DNA from: Synechococcus sp. KORDI-100
GTDB taxonomy: Bacteria > Cyanobacteriota > Cyanobacteriia > PCC-6307 > Cyanobiaceae
Assembly: GCF_000737535.1 (NCBI RefSeq)
Contig: NZ_CP006269.1
Coordinates: 682,001 to 746,000, forward strand
Direction: 5' to 3'
DNA length: 64,000 bases
Shown: piece after piece, positions 41,161 through 49,834 of the stretch
Position numbering within the stretch: position 1 is the first letter of the stretch
How the letters are laid out: the number at the start of each line of letters is the position of its first letter
Program-made: the position numbers and the translations under genes
Notes under the pieces: generated by a model
What the model was told of the DNA's origin: nothing
Databases searched by the model: none
Seen by the model: the letters and a program-made list of their open reading frames with translations, nothing else

Positions 41161-42357
41161 TTATGACAGTTCCTCAACAACTCTTCGGCAGGCCCATTTC
41201 AGTGGTACCCAGCGAGCGGTGTCATTAAGTTCCATTAAGAAATTCTTCTCCGCGCTTAGTTCAAGCCTCAAACAGCCCCAAGTTGCTGCAACGCGAGATT
41301 TCGTGTACTGCGGAATTGTTTCGTGCAACGATGTGACGATCAGTTTTTCGTGCTCGGATAGAGCCATCAGGCCAGCGCACATTGTGAGGTAGTAGTGAAT
41401 GACATAGTCGCTGCCAAGTTTTTCATGGAGGGTTTCAATAATCCTGCTGGCTGTCTCTCGCGTCGTTGTCAGAAGACGCTTTGCAGCACCATATTGCTTC
41501 GCTTCATCGCGGTGTTGGAGATAATTCTCGATCGCTTCTGCTGAGTCAGGGCAGGTATGTTCCTCCTTCAGCGCAAGGTTATTTGGATCGTCTATTAACA
41601 ATTGGCGGAATAAATCCCTCTCTTCAGCATTTTCTTTGTCGTATTCTAATTCAGGTATTAATTCCAGTACACTTTTGGCCCGCAGCGGCATCGATACTGG
41701 ACATTGAATAAGGTTGTGGACTTGTTTGCGATCACCGCTGTCCCCAAGATCAATCACAGCAGCGCGACGTTGGCCCGGTGCGTCACTGTGAAGTTGCTCA
41801 ACGAGTTGGGGCAATAGATCTGTCTCACCGTGTCGCTTTGCGAAATAGCTTCGTGCAGCGCCGGAGACGAGGGGATTGTCGTGATTGATTAGATCGCGGA
41901 TCGCATCGACGGCGTTGTTTAATCCAAGCCTGGTGTGAGCCTGGATGATCACGCGCTTGCGATTATCAGAACCATCGAGAGCTTCCGAAAGAGAGTTGCT
42001 CTGTTGGGGAGTTAATACACCATTGATTTTGATGATGGCATCGACGGCATCAATGATGGCGATTTCGTCTTCTCCGATCAGGCAATTCAGCAAATGTGGC
42101 AATGCACGTGTATCACGTCGTCTGCCAAGTGCCTCGATGGCTTTACGCCGTGTGATTCGTTCATATAAATCATCGATTGTGAGATTCAAGCATCCGATCA
42201 AGGCCTGGAGAGATTCTTCGGAATGACAAGCTCCAAGACGCGTTGCAGCCATGTATTTTGAAACTGGGTTATCGAGCTGCGAGGCGGACAACTTTATTTG
42301 CTGAAGTGCGCTTTCTTCGCTGATGCCGGCGAATAGCGAGTCAAACCTTTCGGCCAT
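41161..42357 (-). CDS. mpeY: MpeY/MpeQ-type bilin lyase for phycoerythrin II alpha
   Basis: 398 residues of HEAT-like repeats (RITRRKAIEALGRRRDTRALPHLLNCL, DNPLVSGAARSYFAKRHGE, APGQRRAAVIDLGDSGDRKQV). It lies directly upstream of mpeBA, the known place of mpeY. MpeY attaches phycoerythrobilin to MpeA Cys83; related MpeZ and MpeQ isomerise it to phycourobilin at the same site. Blue-light specialists carry MpeQ, so the symbol is provisional. More AT-rich than the pigment genes it serves. Confidence 0.82.
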   Translation of the reverse strand: MAERFDSLFAGISEESALQQIKLSASQLDNPVSKYMAATRLGACHSEESLQALIGCLNLTIDDLYERITRRKAIEALGRRRDTRALPHLLNCLIGEDEIAIIDAVDAIIKINGVLTPQQSNSLSEALDGSDNRKRVIIQAHTRLGLNNAVDAIRDLINHDNPLVSGAARSYFAKRHGETDLLPQLVEQLHSDAPGQRRAAVIDLGDSGDRKQVHNLIQCPVSMPLRAKSVLELIPELEYDKENAEERDLFRQLLIDDPNNLALKEEHTCPDSAEAIENYLQHRDEAKQYGAAKRLLTTTRETASRIIETLHEKLGSDYVIHYYLTMCAGLMALSEHEKLIVTSLHETIPQYTKSRVAATWGCLRLELSAEKNFLMELNDTARWVPLKWACRRVVEELS

Positions 42358-42516
42358 TTTAACTTCAATTATTCTGAATGATCGTAGCCGATGCTTGCTG
42401 AATTGAGATTTGTTTCGTCAAGGGTGAATGTCCCTGGCTCAATGTTATGAAAGCGAAGGCCCCTGGATGATTGATCCATCCTGATAGTAAGATCCAAGCG
42501 ATGATGATTCTGGACA

Positions 42517-42837
42517 ATGCCTGCGTCTGTTGAAGCTGAGGCCGCGCTCTCAGAATTCATTGCGTCTTGTGGGAAGGATCCTGCCAGTGTTCAATCTCTT
42601 CAAACGATCTCTGATCTTGATCAGCTCAAGCAATTTGTTGATTCCGTGGATTCATCAATTACTGGGTTGGCGTTGATACCTCTCGATCAAGCGACGAGAA
42701 AAGCCAAAATAACCGTTGATTCAGGTCATCTTCATGATGCCATTCCGTGGAGACTCCTGCGCTGCCCTGGCGGTCCACTCGTACTCCAGTTGATATGCAA
42801 AAGTGCTAACTTCGCGTTGTGGATTGAGAGCTGCTGA
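42517..42837 (+). CDS. Conserved unknown protein divergent from the mpeY-type gene
   Basis: 106 residues: a helical first half (AEAALSEFIASCGKD, LDQLKQFVDSVDSS) then GLALIPLDQATRKAKITVDSGHLHDAIPWRLLRCPGGPLVLQLIC. The end is hydrophobic but too short for a sure membrane helix. It is followed three bases later by the tandem Nif11 gene, so both are probably one unit read from a promoter shared with the mpeY-type gene. Function unknown. Confidence 0.72.
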   Translation: MPASVEAEAALSEFIASCGKDPASVQSLQTISDLDQLKQFVDSVDSSITGLALIPLDQATRKAKITVDSGHLHDAIPWRLLRCPGGPLVLQLICKSANFALWIESC

Positions 42838-42840
42838 AGA

Positions 42841-43392
42841 ATGTCACCAACCGAGCTCCAGCGTTTCGTTAAATGCATCGAGACTGAGCATGAACTTGCG
42901 ACCGGATTAAAAGAGCTTTCAAGTCATCATGCCATTGTTCAATTTGCTGTAAGTCAGGGCTTTAATTTTAGTTTGAGTGAATGGATTCGTTTCTGTTGGC
43001 TGGATCAGCTCCAACTCACCGATCAAGATTTGGAGATGATATGGACAACAAAAAATGATCATTGGTCCTGGGCCTTCCGTCAGATTGCCCCATGGCGGGC
43101 TTTGCTTATGGATGGTGCCAATCAAGACAGTGCGATGGTTTCCGTGGAGACACCCTCAGCTTTGATGACTGACAGTGGTGTTGACGACAAAGATAAGCTT
43201 TTAGAGAATTTTATAGCGCTTGCCCGCCAGGATCAAAGTCTCCAACAGAAGATTCGTGAAGCGAGAAATGATACTGAAATTTTGGAAATTGCGAATGTTC
43301 ATGGTTTCGCGATTGATTCTATGACTTTGCTCAAAAAGTGGAGTCAGCATACTGATTTCTCCAAGCCTACTTGGCTGGGTTGGTTTGAATAA
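42841..43392 (+). CDS. Tandem Nif11-domain protein of the rod locus
   Basis: 183 residues with two Nif11-like domains. The first (about 5-50) reads LQRFVKCIETEHELATGLKE then AVSQGFNFSLSEW; the second (about 120-165) reads LENFIALARQDQSLQQKIRE then ANVHGFAIDSMTLLKKW. The linker is acidic. Nif11 domains are known as leader regions of ribosomally made peptides and as short proteins in nitrogen-fixing and marine cyanobacteria. There is no Gly-Gly cleavage site or Cys/Ser/Thr-rich core here, so it is probably not a peptide precursor. It abuts convergent cpeR without a gap. Confidence 0.75.
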   Translation: MSPTELQRFVKCIETEHELATGLKELSSHHAIVQFAVSQGFNFSLSEWIRFCWLDQLQLTDQDLEMIWTTKNDHWSWAFRQIAPWRALLMDGANQDSAMVSVETPSALMTDSGVDDKDKLLENFIALARQDQSLQQKIREARNDTEILEIANVHGFAIDSMTLLKKWSQHTDFSKPTWLGWFE

Positions 43393-43704
43393 TCATCGAT
43401 TAATGTCTGAGTAGCGTGTTTCAGACGAACCATGCTTTGCCCAATATTCAACGATTTTTTCACCACCGGGTCTTGGGACCGAAGCTTTTGTACGCAGAAT
43501 TTTAAATGCTCGACCCAATCCCATCGGCCAATTTCCGACTGCTTCAACACTCCTTACTTGTCCGCCAAGAACAACGAGGCATCGTTCAAATCGCTCTAAA
43601 TGCGATTGGTCAACGGTCTCAAAGATGAAATCACGATCAAAGCAAATCAGATGTTGTGTCCTAATCCAACCCTTGAGATGCTTTTCTGCATCTTTTCTGT
43701 TCAT
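43393..43704 (-). CDS. cpeR: Phycoerythrin operon activator CpeR
   Basis: 103 residues. MNRKDAEKHLKGWIRTQHLI, YIFETVDQ-like FIFETVDQSHLERFE, GNWPMGLGRAFKIL and a final KHGSSETRYSDINR fit CpeR, the activator of phycoerythrin genes in other cyanobacteria. It follows cpeT with an ATGA overlap, the same cpeS-cpeT-cpeR order as in the freshwater cpe operon. The product has no obvious helix-turn-helix; activation is known genetically. Confidence 0.85.
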   Translation of the reverse strand: MNRKDAEKHLKGWIRTQHLICFDRDFIFETVDQSHLERFERCLVVLGGQVRSVEAVGNWPMGLGRAFKILRTKASVPRPGGEKIVEYWAKHGSSETRYSDINR

Positions 43705-44318
43705 CTCGTCACACCGTTTTCTTGTTTCATCCAGTCTTCGTTGATGCAATCATTCAGCTCTTTAATGCGTTGAAAACGAAGTAAGCCATGTTCACTTCCC
43801 CAGCATTGAATATCCGTCTCCAGATCATATCCCCTGTCACGACTGTTCCAAGATTGTGAGCTAAGTTCTACTTCGCTAACAAGATAGGTCAATTTTCCAT
43901 CCCGTGGCACAAGACACTTCTTGCCTGGTTCAACTGAACCTTCATAATATCCTTCCTTGACTTCTCTGAAGTGCATTGCACAGCCACAACGTGCCTCAAT
44001 TTGTTCGGGTTGGATCTTATTCAGTAAATCCGGATGACGACCAGCACCAGCAATACGATGCTGTTGTTGATATCCAAAATTTTCAACAATAAAGATATCT
44101 CCTTCTTGTTTCAGGTTGTGCATGCCTTGGCGATAAGGATTCCACGGATCGTGGTCATAACTCTGCTCCGAATACAAAGATGGCTTACCAAAAATCTTGA
44201 AAGGAAGTGGTCGGAAGTAAATATTTATGCGCGCAAAATCTTTTGGATTATGTTGTGCTTGCTGATAATTGCTGAAATGCCCGGCGAGTATCCGCGCAAA
44301 TTTTAAGAGCGAATGCAT
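43701..44318 (-). CDS. cpeT: Bilin lyase CpeT
   Basis: 205 residues, T-type lyase (beta barrel). LLKFARILAGHFSNYQQAQ, INIYFRPLPF, YSEQSYDHDPWNPYRQGM and a GCAMHF segment are family marks. CpeT attaches phycoerythrobilin to the last cysteine of CpeB (Cys165 here). ATG 44318 is used; a TTG lies just before. Between cpeS and cpeR on the same strand. Confidence 0.9.
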   Translation of the reverse strand: MHSLLKFARILAGHFSNYQQAQHNPKDFARINIYFRPLPFKIFGKPSLYSEQSYDHDPWNPYRQGMHNLKQEGDIFIVENFGYQQQHRIAGAGRHPDLLNKIQPEQIEARCGCAMHFREVKEGYYEGSVEPGKKCLVPRDGKLTYLVSEVELSSQSWNSRDRGYDLETDIQCWGSEHGLLRFQRIKELNDCINEDWMKQENGVTR

Positions 44319-44343
44319 CAACGGTGGATATCACGACATTATC

Positions 44344-44874
44344 TTAGACGGCAAGTCGCCTTACTTCGGAGGCAAATGATGCTTGAAGAATTCCCGCGCC
44401 CTCGGACGTGCGAATGATCGAGGAGCGGCATCGAACGTTGTCTGAGACAAACCATATCCTTTCTTCAGCGATTGATTGACCATATTGCGTTTTTAATGTG
44501 AATGTACCATCATCGAGTATGTGATAGGTAGAAATTGCTTCTTCTGATTCTGCATAGCCAATGCTACGAATCAAGCGGCCTGTTGAATTATCTACTGGAA
44601 TAGGAATAAGAAGGCACTCGCCTTTGGAAACTTCCCCTGGATTGTCTGGCTCCCAATCGCTATCAGCCTCCCATTGCATAAAAAAAGGGCATATACCTTC
44701 AGAGCTGATCCCTGTTTTATTCAGTAATTTTAAAACGCGAGGGTCATCTTTCTTTATAGAGATGATACTGATTTCGCTAACGACATCTTCAAAAATTTGA
44801 AAAGCAAGCGAATGTCCGCTCCGCATTGATTTCCAGTCGCCAATGCTTTGAGCAACAAATTGCTCAATTGTCAT
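44344..44874 (-). CDS. cpeS: Bilin lyase CpeS
   Basis: 176 residues, S-type lyase. MTIEQFVAQSIGDWKSMRSGHSL, EGECLLIPIPVDNSTGRLIRSIGYAE-like sequence, LDDGTFTLKTQYG and ERIWFVSDNVRCRSSI match CpeS closely. CpeS attaches phycoerythrobilin to Cys82 of CpeB. Position cpeS-cpeT-cpeR supports the name. The start overlaps a 57-residue ORF upstream. Confidence 0.88.
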   Translation of the reverse strand: MTIEQFVAQSIGDWKSMRSGHSLAFQIFEDVVSEISIISIKKDDPRVLKLLNKTGISSEGICPFFMQWEADSDWEPDNPGEVSKGECLLIPIPVDNSTGRLIRSIGYAESEEAISTYHILDDGTFTLKTQYGQSIAEERIWFVSDNVRCRSSIIRTSEGAGILQASFASEVRRLAV

Positions 44875-45037
44875 GCGATGAATCTCGTTGGCTTGTGTCG
44901 AGTTCTGCTTTCCTTGATATCTGAACCATGTTGACCATTGAATCGATCATCATGGACATCGAAGCAGGAACTTCCTGAATTGATTCGTTGAATAATCGGT
45001 TGTAGTGGTTGCGTCCGGGGGCGCGAACGATGGCCAT
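44864..45037 (-). CDS. 57-residue ORF overlapping the cpeS start
   Basis: Reads MAIVRAPGRNHYNRLFNESI, then a methionine-rich MSMMIDSMVNMVQIS helix and a polar tail. It starts 57 bases after the cpeE stop and ends 11 bases inside cpeS, filling the gap in the cpeE-cpeS interval on the same strand. The amphipathic methionine-rich helix and clean overlap suggest a real gene; no ribosome site stands out. Function unknown. Confidence 0.5.
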   Translation of the reverse strand: MAIVRAPGRNHYNRLFNESIQEVPASMSMMIDSMVNMVQISRKAELDTSQRDSSHDN

Positions 45038-45093
45038 GGTTGGTGGTGATTTCGATTGAATTTTAGGTTTTTTAAAGTTTTATTTTTGGCGTT

Positions 45094-45819
45094 TTAACTA
45101 TTCGTTGTGATGGAAACGATTTGACCACCTTGCTGGTGGATGCTTTTGACCGTAGCTGACAATGATGTCTGGCTGACCACAGATCGTTGAGCCACTCGGC
45201 GATTGACGCCAAGTTGTCTCCGAGATTTCCACAGAACAGTGAGGGTCGAACCAATGCCGACGCTTTTGCGACCAACAAGATCAGGTGTTTCTCCGGTGGC
45301 GAGACTGTTCAACAATCTTGAACGTGAGACACCGTCAAATCCCGCATCCCCCGGGTCAACTGCATTGGCTCGGTTGTATGCAAGTGTTGTGGAACCAACG
45401 ATTGTTTGCTTATTCCTAAGAAATGGAACCTGATCAACGCCGAAGGCCTTCAGGTATTCGTCGCTATAGGTGTAACTGGCTATTTCGGCATTAAATCCTT
45501 CATCCGCCATCAGGCGAACGTGCTCCATGACTTCGGCTTGATCGTTAGGGGATCGTCCCAATAAGTGTTTGAAGTTGAGTTCTACAAATCGATAGGGGCT
45601 GTTTTTCTCCAGGAATATTCTGCGGTAAGTTTCAGACTGTGCCAGAGCTGTGATTAAGCCTTGGACAGTGAGGTCACCATTCATGAATAGTGCATCGACT
45701 GAAGGAAGGACATCCAATTCCATGAGATGCATGTTGCCAAATACCTGCCGGTAGGCGGCATCGAGAACCTCTCGGGAGTGTCCTGGGTCGAGATTGGCTG
45801 TCGTTGCTTGGGTAATCAT
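45094..45819 (-). CDS. cpeE: Phycoerythrin I rod linker CpeE
   Basis: 241 residues: a linker domain (VLDAAYRQVFGN...RFVELNFKHLLGRSP...SDEYLKAFGVDQVPFLR, ~ 18-140) and a C-terminal CpcD domain (TVKSIHQQGGQIVSITT) that binds the next disc. No N-terminal cysteine extension, so it is a non-pigmented linker. ATG 45819 is preferred; a TTG at 45840 is possible. Downstream of mpeD. Confidence 0.85.
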   Translation of the reverse strand: MITQATTANLDPGHSREVLDAAYRQVFGNMHLMELDVLPSVDALFMNGDLTVQGLITALAQSETYRRIFLEKNSPYRFVELNFKHLLGRSPNDQAEVMEHVRLMADEGFNAEIASYTYSDEYLKAFGVDQVPFLRNKQTIVGSTTLAYNRANAVDPGDAGFDGVSRSRLLNSLATGETPDLVGRKSVGIGSTLTVLWKSRRQLGVNRRVAQRSVVSQTSLSATVKSIHQQGGQIVSITTNS

Positions 45820-45884
45820 TGATGAGAGAATTGAGGTCAATCAAACGTATTTCCAAAATATTTTCGGAAATAACACAACAGTTA

Positions 45885-47540
45885 TCACATCACTTCTGTG
45901 ATTGAAACAATTTTTCCGCCGCGAGCGTGAATGTATTTCATCTGGGAACTCATGTCCTTTCCGGTCACCAAATAGGTGTTGTTAGCAGTGCGCTGCCTTG
46001 CATTCCGGGTTTGAGCGCTAACAACAATACGGAACCTCTTTGTTGTCGGATCTGGTGATCCTGACTGTGCACTGTTGCGATTGATCCGACTTGTTGTGTT
46101 CGACCAGCCGCTTGGAACCATCCCTGTTGCGACTGAGTTCACAAGGGCAGAACCTGTTAAGACAGTGTCGCTGGCTGCGAAACCTTCTGCCAGGGATAAA
46201 TGGCGGTTAAATGCAACCTGTGAACGACCATTTTCGCTGAGGATACGCATATAAGGAATGGTGTCTTCTCCAAACACTTCTTGATACTCCGAAGAATCGA
46301 CGTAGCTGCTGATTTCAGCTTCGTACCCCTGATCGGCGAGGATTTGAATATGTTCACTGACTTCCTGTTGAGATTTTGGTGCTCGCCCAAGGAAGTGTTT
46401 GAAGTTCAGTTCGATGAATCGATAAGGAGCGTTGGTTTCAAAGAAGCGACGCTTGTACTCAGCTGAATTACCAATGGCACGTACGAATTCGCGGGTACTG
46501 AGGTAACCATCGCAATAACGGCTCTCAGCTGACATGGAGCGCTCAAACTCCATCAGATGGGGATTACCCATGACCTGGCGATAGCAGGCTCTGATCAGAG
46601 CATTGATCTGGTCAGAGCTATCACCGGGGCAGCGCTGGAAAACTTCCTGCTCTCTTTGTCCGAGGCCGAAGTTCACGTAGGCGTCGTTGCGAATTGGAGC
46701 AGCATCTTTGCCAGAGGTCACTCCAGGTTTCTTCGCTGCAAACGCGGCACGCGCATAGATGCCTGTCAGTGAGGTGGTTCCACCTGTCACCTGGCTTGGC
46801 GTGTTGATTCTCTGCGTTGTGTTCTTGGCCAGGTTGCCCTGCAGGATGCTGCGGGCACCAACTGCACTGTCACTGATTGCGAAACTTCTCTCAAGTGCCG
46901 CCATATTGGGGAAGCAAGCGGTCGAGAGATCCGCTGGCGAGTTCCAAGCACGGGCGTAAGGGATGATGTCTTCGCCAAACACCTCTGCATATTCTGCTGA
47001 GTCAACCAGGGCATCGACAACGGCATCGTGGCCTCCGTCATTGAGAATGCCGATGAGACGAGACATCTCAGATTGGCTCTGGGGAGGACGTCCAAGCAGG
47101 TGTTTTGTGTTCAGTTCGATTCCCCTCTGTGGTGCAACTCCCTCAAAAAATCTTTTTTTGTAGAAGCTGCTCTTGGCTAAGCCACGGATGAAGTCGCGGA
47201 CATTTAAGTCTCCGTTGCAGAGCTGAGCTTCAAGCTCAACGGAACGCTCAAAATCCATCACGTGAGCATTGCCATAGACCTGACGGTATCCAGCAGTGAT
47301 CGCCTGCTCAAGTGCTGCGCTGTCGTTCGGACTGTACAGCTCTTGAATCACACCATGAGGGCAGTTTTCGTGAGTGCGAGGTCCGATGGCGATATTCATT
47401 TTGGCGCAGGACTGACGCAGGAATTCGCTGTTTGTCAGTGCTGGCTTGTTCTGTGTTGTCCCTCCACGATTAAAAGAAACAGGGCTTGACCACTTGCTGG
47501 TGGCACCGAATCCGCTTGAGGCTGGCTTACTGATTGACAT
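45885..47540 (-). CDS. mpeD: Double-domain phycoerythrin linker MpeD
   Basis: 551 residues. N-terminal MpeC-like half with the Cys45 (RQSCAKM) / Cys60 (ENCPH) block and a linker domain, then a CpeD-like half with a second linker domain (LIRACYRQVMGN...RFIELNFKHFLGRAP...SSEYQEVFGEDTIPYMR) and a CpcD tail (MKYIHARGGKIVSITE). This is the fusion described as MpeD in strain WH8102 (548 residues). It probably bridges phycoerythrin II and I discs and carries phycourobilin. Confidence 0.92.
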   Translation of the reverse strand: MSISKPASSGFGATSKWSSPVSFNRGGTTQNKPALTNSEFLRQSCAKMNIAIGPRTHENCPHGVIQELYSPNDSAALEQAITAGYRQVYGNAHVMDFERSVELEAQLCNGDLNVRDFIRGLAKSSFYKKRFFEGVAPQRGIELNTKHLLGRPPQSQSEMSRLIGILNDGGHDAVVDALVDSAEYAEVFGEDIIPYARAWNSPADLSTACFPNMAALERSFAISDSAVGARSILQGNLAKNTTQRINTPSQVTGGTTSLTGIYARAAFAAKKPGVTSGKDAAPIRNDAYVNFGLGQREQEVFQRCPGDSSDQINALIRACYRQVMGNPHLMEFERSMSAESRYCDGYLSTREFVRAIGNSAEYKRRFFETNAPYRFIELNFKHFLGRAPKSQQEVSEHIQILADQGYEAEISSYVDSSEYQEVFGEDTIPYMRILSENGRSQVAFNRHLSLAEGFAASDTVLTGSALVNSVATGMVPSGWSNTTSRINRNSAQSGSPDPTTKRFRIVVSAQTRNARQRTANNTYLVTGKDMSSQMKYIHARGGKIVSITEVM

Positions 47541-47596
47541 GGTGAAAGTGTGGTGTGGATGAGAATGGTTGGATGTCTTGACGAACAGTCAGATCA

Positions 47597-48475
47597 TCAA
47601 CTGATGGGAGTAATGCTGGAGATTTTGCCGCCTTCGCGGTGGATGCGAATGAATTGTTCAGATAACTTGTCGAAGGGCACGTAATAGACCCTGTTTGACT
47701 TCACGTAGCGAGAGATTCGTTTCAAGTTGTTTGACCTGTAGCCAGTCACTTCAACACGAAAAGTCTTCCCTTCAGACCCTGCCCCGACGCCAAGCCGAGT
47801 AGGGGCTTCCTGGAGATTGGCTGCTGGACGAAAGCTCCAACCGGTGCTCTCTTCAGATGATGGCCGAACGACTGGGAGAGGACGATTTTGGTATGCCGCT
47901 CCTCCCAGCTTTGAGGCTTTACCCGACAGATCACCCTTGAGACTGCTACTGCTGTTGCCTCGTAACAGCTGAAAATTCCACGTGAATTCCTGCATCGTTC
48001 CGCAGGATTCGGTTTTCCACCCACGTTGATAGGGAACGATCCACTCTCCAAAGGTGTCTTGGTATTCTTTCGAGTCAATAAACGTGTCGATGTCTTTCTC
48101 AAATCCAGCAGAGTCGAGTGTGTCGGAGTGACCCCTCATTTCCTCATAATCTGTTGGCGCCCGCCCGAGTAAATGACGAAAGGTAAGTTCAATGTAGCGA
48201 TAGCGTGAACAGCTATCGAAAAATCTTGTTCTGTAGAGGTCGCTTTTGGCGAGCTTGCGAACTAGTTCTCGAACGCTTAATTCGCCCAATTTAAATTGCG
48301 ATTCAGTGATGAGATCTCGCTCACTGTCCATGACGTAGGCATTGCCTAGCACCTGGCGGTAGGTTGCGCGAATGATCTCAGCTTTTTTGAGATCATCATC
48401 TCCCGGCAGAAGTTCAACCACTGCATCGGTATCGAAGCTTTCTACCCCAAGGAGCGAGGCCGGACCGAATGGCAT
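47597..48475 (-). CDS. cpeC: Phycoerythrin I rod linker CpeC
   Basis: 292 residues: linker domain (IIRATYRQVLGN...RYIELTFRHLLGRAP...SKEYQDTFGEWIVPYQR), a Ser/Pro-rich spacer and a CpcD domain (FIRIHREGGKISSITP). ATG 48475 (MPFGPASLLGV) matches the usual start; 25 codons of open frame upstream contain another ATG (48523). First gene of the apparent cpeC-mpeD-cpeE-cpeS-cpeT-cpeR series. Confidence 0.86.
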   Translation of the reverse strand: MPFGPASLLGVESFDTDAVVELLPGDDDLKKAEIIRATYRQVLGNAYVMDSERDLITESQFKLGELSVRELVRKLAKSDLYRTRFFDSCSRYRYIELTFRHLLGRAPTDYEEMRGHSDTLDSAGFEKDIDTFIDSKEYQDTFGEWIVPYQRGWKTESCGTMQEFTWNFQLLRGNSSSSLKGDLSGKASKLGGAAYQNRPLPVVRPSSEESTGWSFRPAANLQEAPTRLGVGAGSEGKTFRVEVTGYRSNNLKRISRYVKSNRVYYVPFDKLSEQFIRIHREGGKISSITPIS

Positions 48476-48602
48476 GGACAGGATCCACTTATCGCCGTAC
48501 CATGATCGGGCAAGTGTCGTCATGTATACGGCGGTCTTTACAAACCTCAACCCGCACTGCCTTGAGCCACGGCAGGGGTTCCAGGCTTGAGACGTTCGAT
48601 TA

Positions 48603-49286
48603 TCAGCCTTGAAGATTTTGAAGGCTCACGCGTGTTGTCTGCCGTGTGATCGGGTTCCAATGATCGAGCTGATCTGACGGTCGCGTCAGCAAGATCGTGG
48701 TCATCGTTTCGAAATTCTTGCAGTAGGAAAAATCCGCACCCTTGATTGAATCGGCGGTTTCAAAATCCGCGTTTTCAAGGTCGGCGCCGCGAAAATCGGC
48801 CAGATCCAGCTGTGAAGTGCCGAAGCGTGCTCGTTTGCAGCAGGCTCCTTTAAAGCTGGCGTTTCGAAGGTCAGCACCAACAAATGACACGTCATTCAGA
48901 ACGGAACCGCTCAGATCAGCACCACTGAGGTAGGCCCCCAAAAAACTGGCACCTCTGAGGTCGAGTCCTCGGAGGTCTGCGCCATTGAAAAACTGACCAT
49001 TCAGCCTGGCTCCGGGACCAACGGCTCCGGTAGATACATGGTTGAATTCACGTGGCCAGCGCGTGGCCCAGTCAAATCTGGCGAGTCGAAGATCAGCACC
49101 CTCCAAGTTGGCATTGCTGAGATCAGCCCCCCTCAGATCAACACGACAGAGCTTTGCCTGGCTCAAATTGGCTTCTTTCAGGTCTGCATTTCTCCAGGAG
49201 GCGCCCCTTGCATCGATGCCTTCGCTCCCATCTCGATCAAGAAAAAGCGGTTGTTGTTGCTCAGGAGCTACCCAATTCTCTAGCAA
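48603..49286 (-). CDS. Pentapeptide-repeat protein
   Basis: 227 residues. Two blocks of A(D/N)LxX repeats (ADLSNANLEGADLRLA; ADLRGLDLRGASFLGAYLSGADLSG; ADFRGADLENADF) should form right-handed beta-helices, joined by a ~30-residue insert. Start is a TTG at 49286. It lies 127 bases upstream of cpeC on the same strand. Similar proteins occur in rod loci of related strains; role unknown, possibly scaffold or assembly. Confidence 0.8.
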   Translation of the reverse strand: MLENWVAPEQQQPLFLDRDGSEGIDARGASWRNADLKEANLSQAKLCRVDLRGADLSNANLEGADLRLARFDWATRWPREFNHVSTGAVGPGARLNGQFFNGADLRGLDLRGASFLGAYLSGADLSGSVLNDVSFVGADLRNASFKGACCKRARFGTSQLDLADFRGADLENADFETADSIKGADFSYCKNFETMTTILLTRPSDQLDHWNPITRQTTRVSLQNLQG

Positions 49287-49480
49287 GTCTGATTATTCGT
49301 AAAAAAAGTACTATACAGGGTTGTAACCAGGCGATTTGCCTGGCGTTCTCTGTCACTGCGCCATTTCAATCAATTGTTAACAATGTGAAGTGAGTATTGA
49401 GTAATTTGTAGATTTCTTTTCGTCGCAAAATTGTTTGTCGCTATGTTTTATGCTCGGCGTTGTTCATTGTGACGTCCCGC

Positions 49481-49828
49481 ATGAGTAAGAGCGAGTTAAG
49501 AAGGTTCATTCGTGACGCTAACCGTTCGGATGAGATGAAAGCAAAGCTCTCGACTGCTGAGCCTGAGCAAATTCTGAAAATTGCAGAACATTATGGGTTT
49601 GCATTCTCCGATGAAATAAAGGGTCGATTTATTAATCGATGGTACGGCGTTTATTTTTGTCCTGATCGCGAAGAGGTCGATCAGTTGTGCCCGCGCTTAA
49701 AGCCGAATGGATTTCCTACATTGGCGCACTATTCGCAATCGACTTGCAATGTTGAAATGCAGCAGGAAGAAAGGGACTTTCGCTCAGGACAAAAGTATTT
49801 TTCTGAAGATCTGAAGGGGTCTAAATAA
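49481..49828 (+). CDS. Nif11-domain protein with Cys-containing tail
   Basis: 115 residues. Residues 1-50 form a Nif11-like domain (ELRRFIRDANRSDEMKAKL, then AEHYGFAFSDEI). The tail has three cysteines (YFCPDREE, LCPRLKP, STCNVEMQ) and many aromatic residues but no Gly-Gly cleavage site. It stands alone on the plus strand, divergent from the pentapeptide gene across an AT-rich 194-base gap. Function unknown. Confidence 0.7.
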   Translation: MSKSELRRFIRDANRSDEMKAKLSTAEPEQILKIAEHYGFAFSDEIKGRFINRWYGVYFCPDREEVDQLCPRLKPNGFPTLAHYSQSTCNVEMQQEERDFRSGQKYFSEDLKGSK

Positions 49829-49834
49829 GCTGAA

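Noticed and set aside
42841-43392. Nif11 protein as a RiPP precursor peptide
   Set aside because: No Gly-Gly-type cleavage site, no core peptide and no modifying enzyme or transporter nearby.
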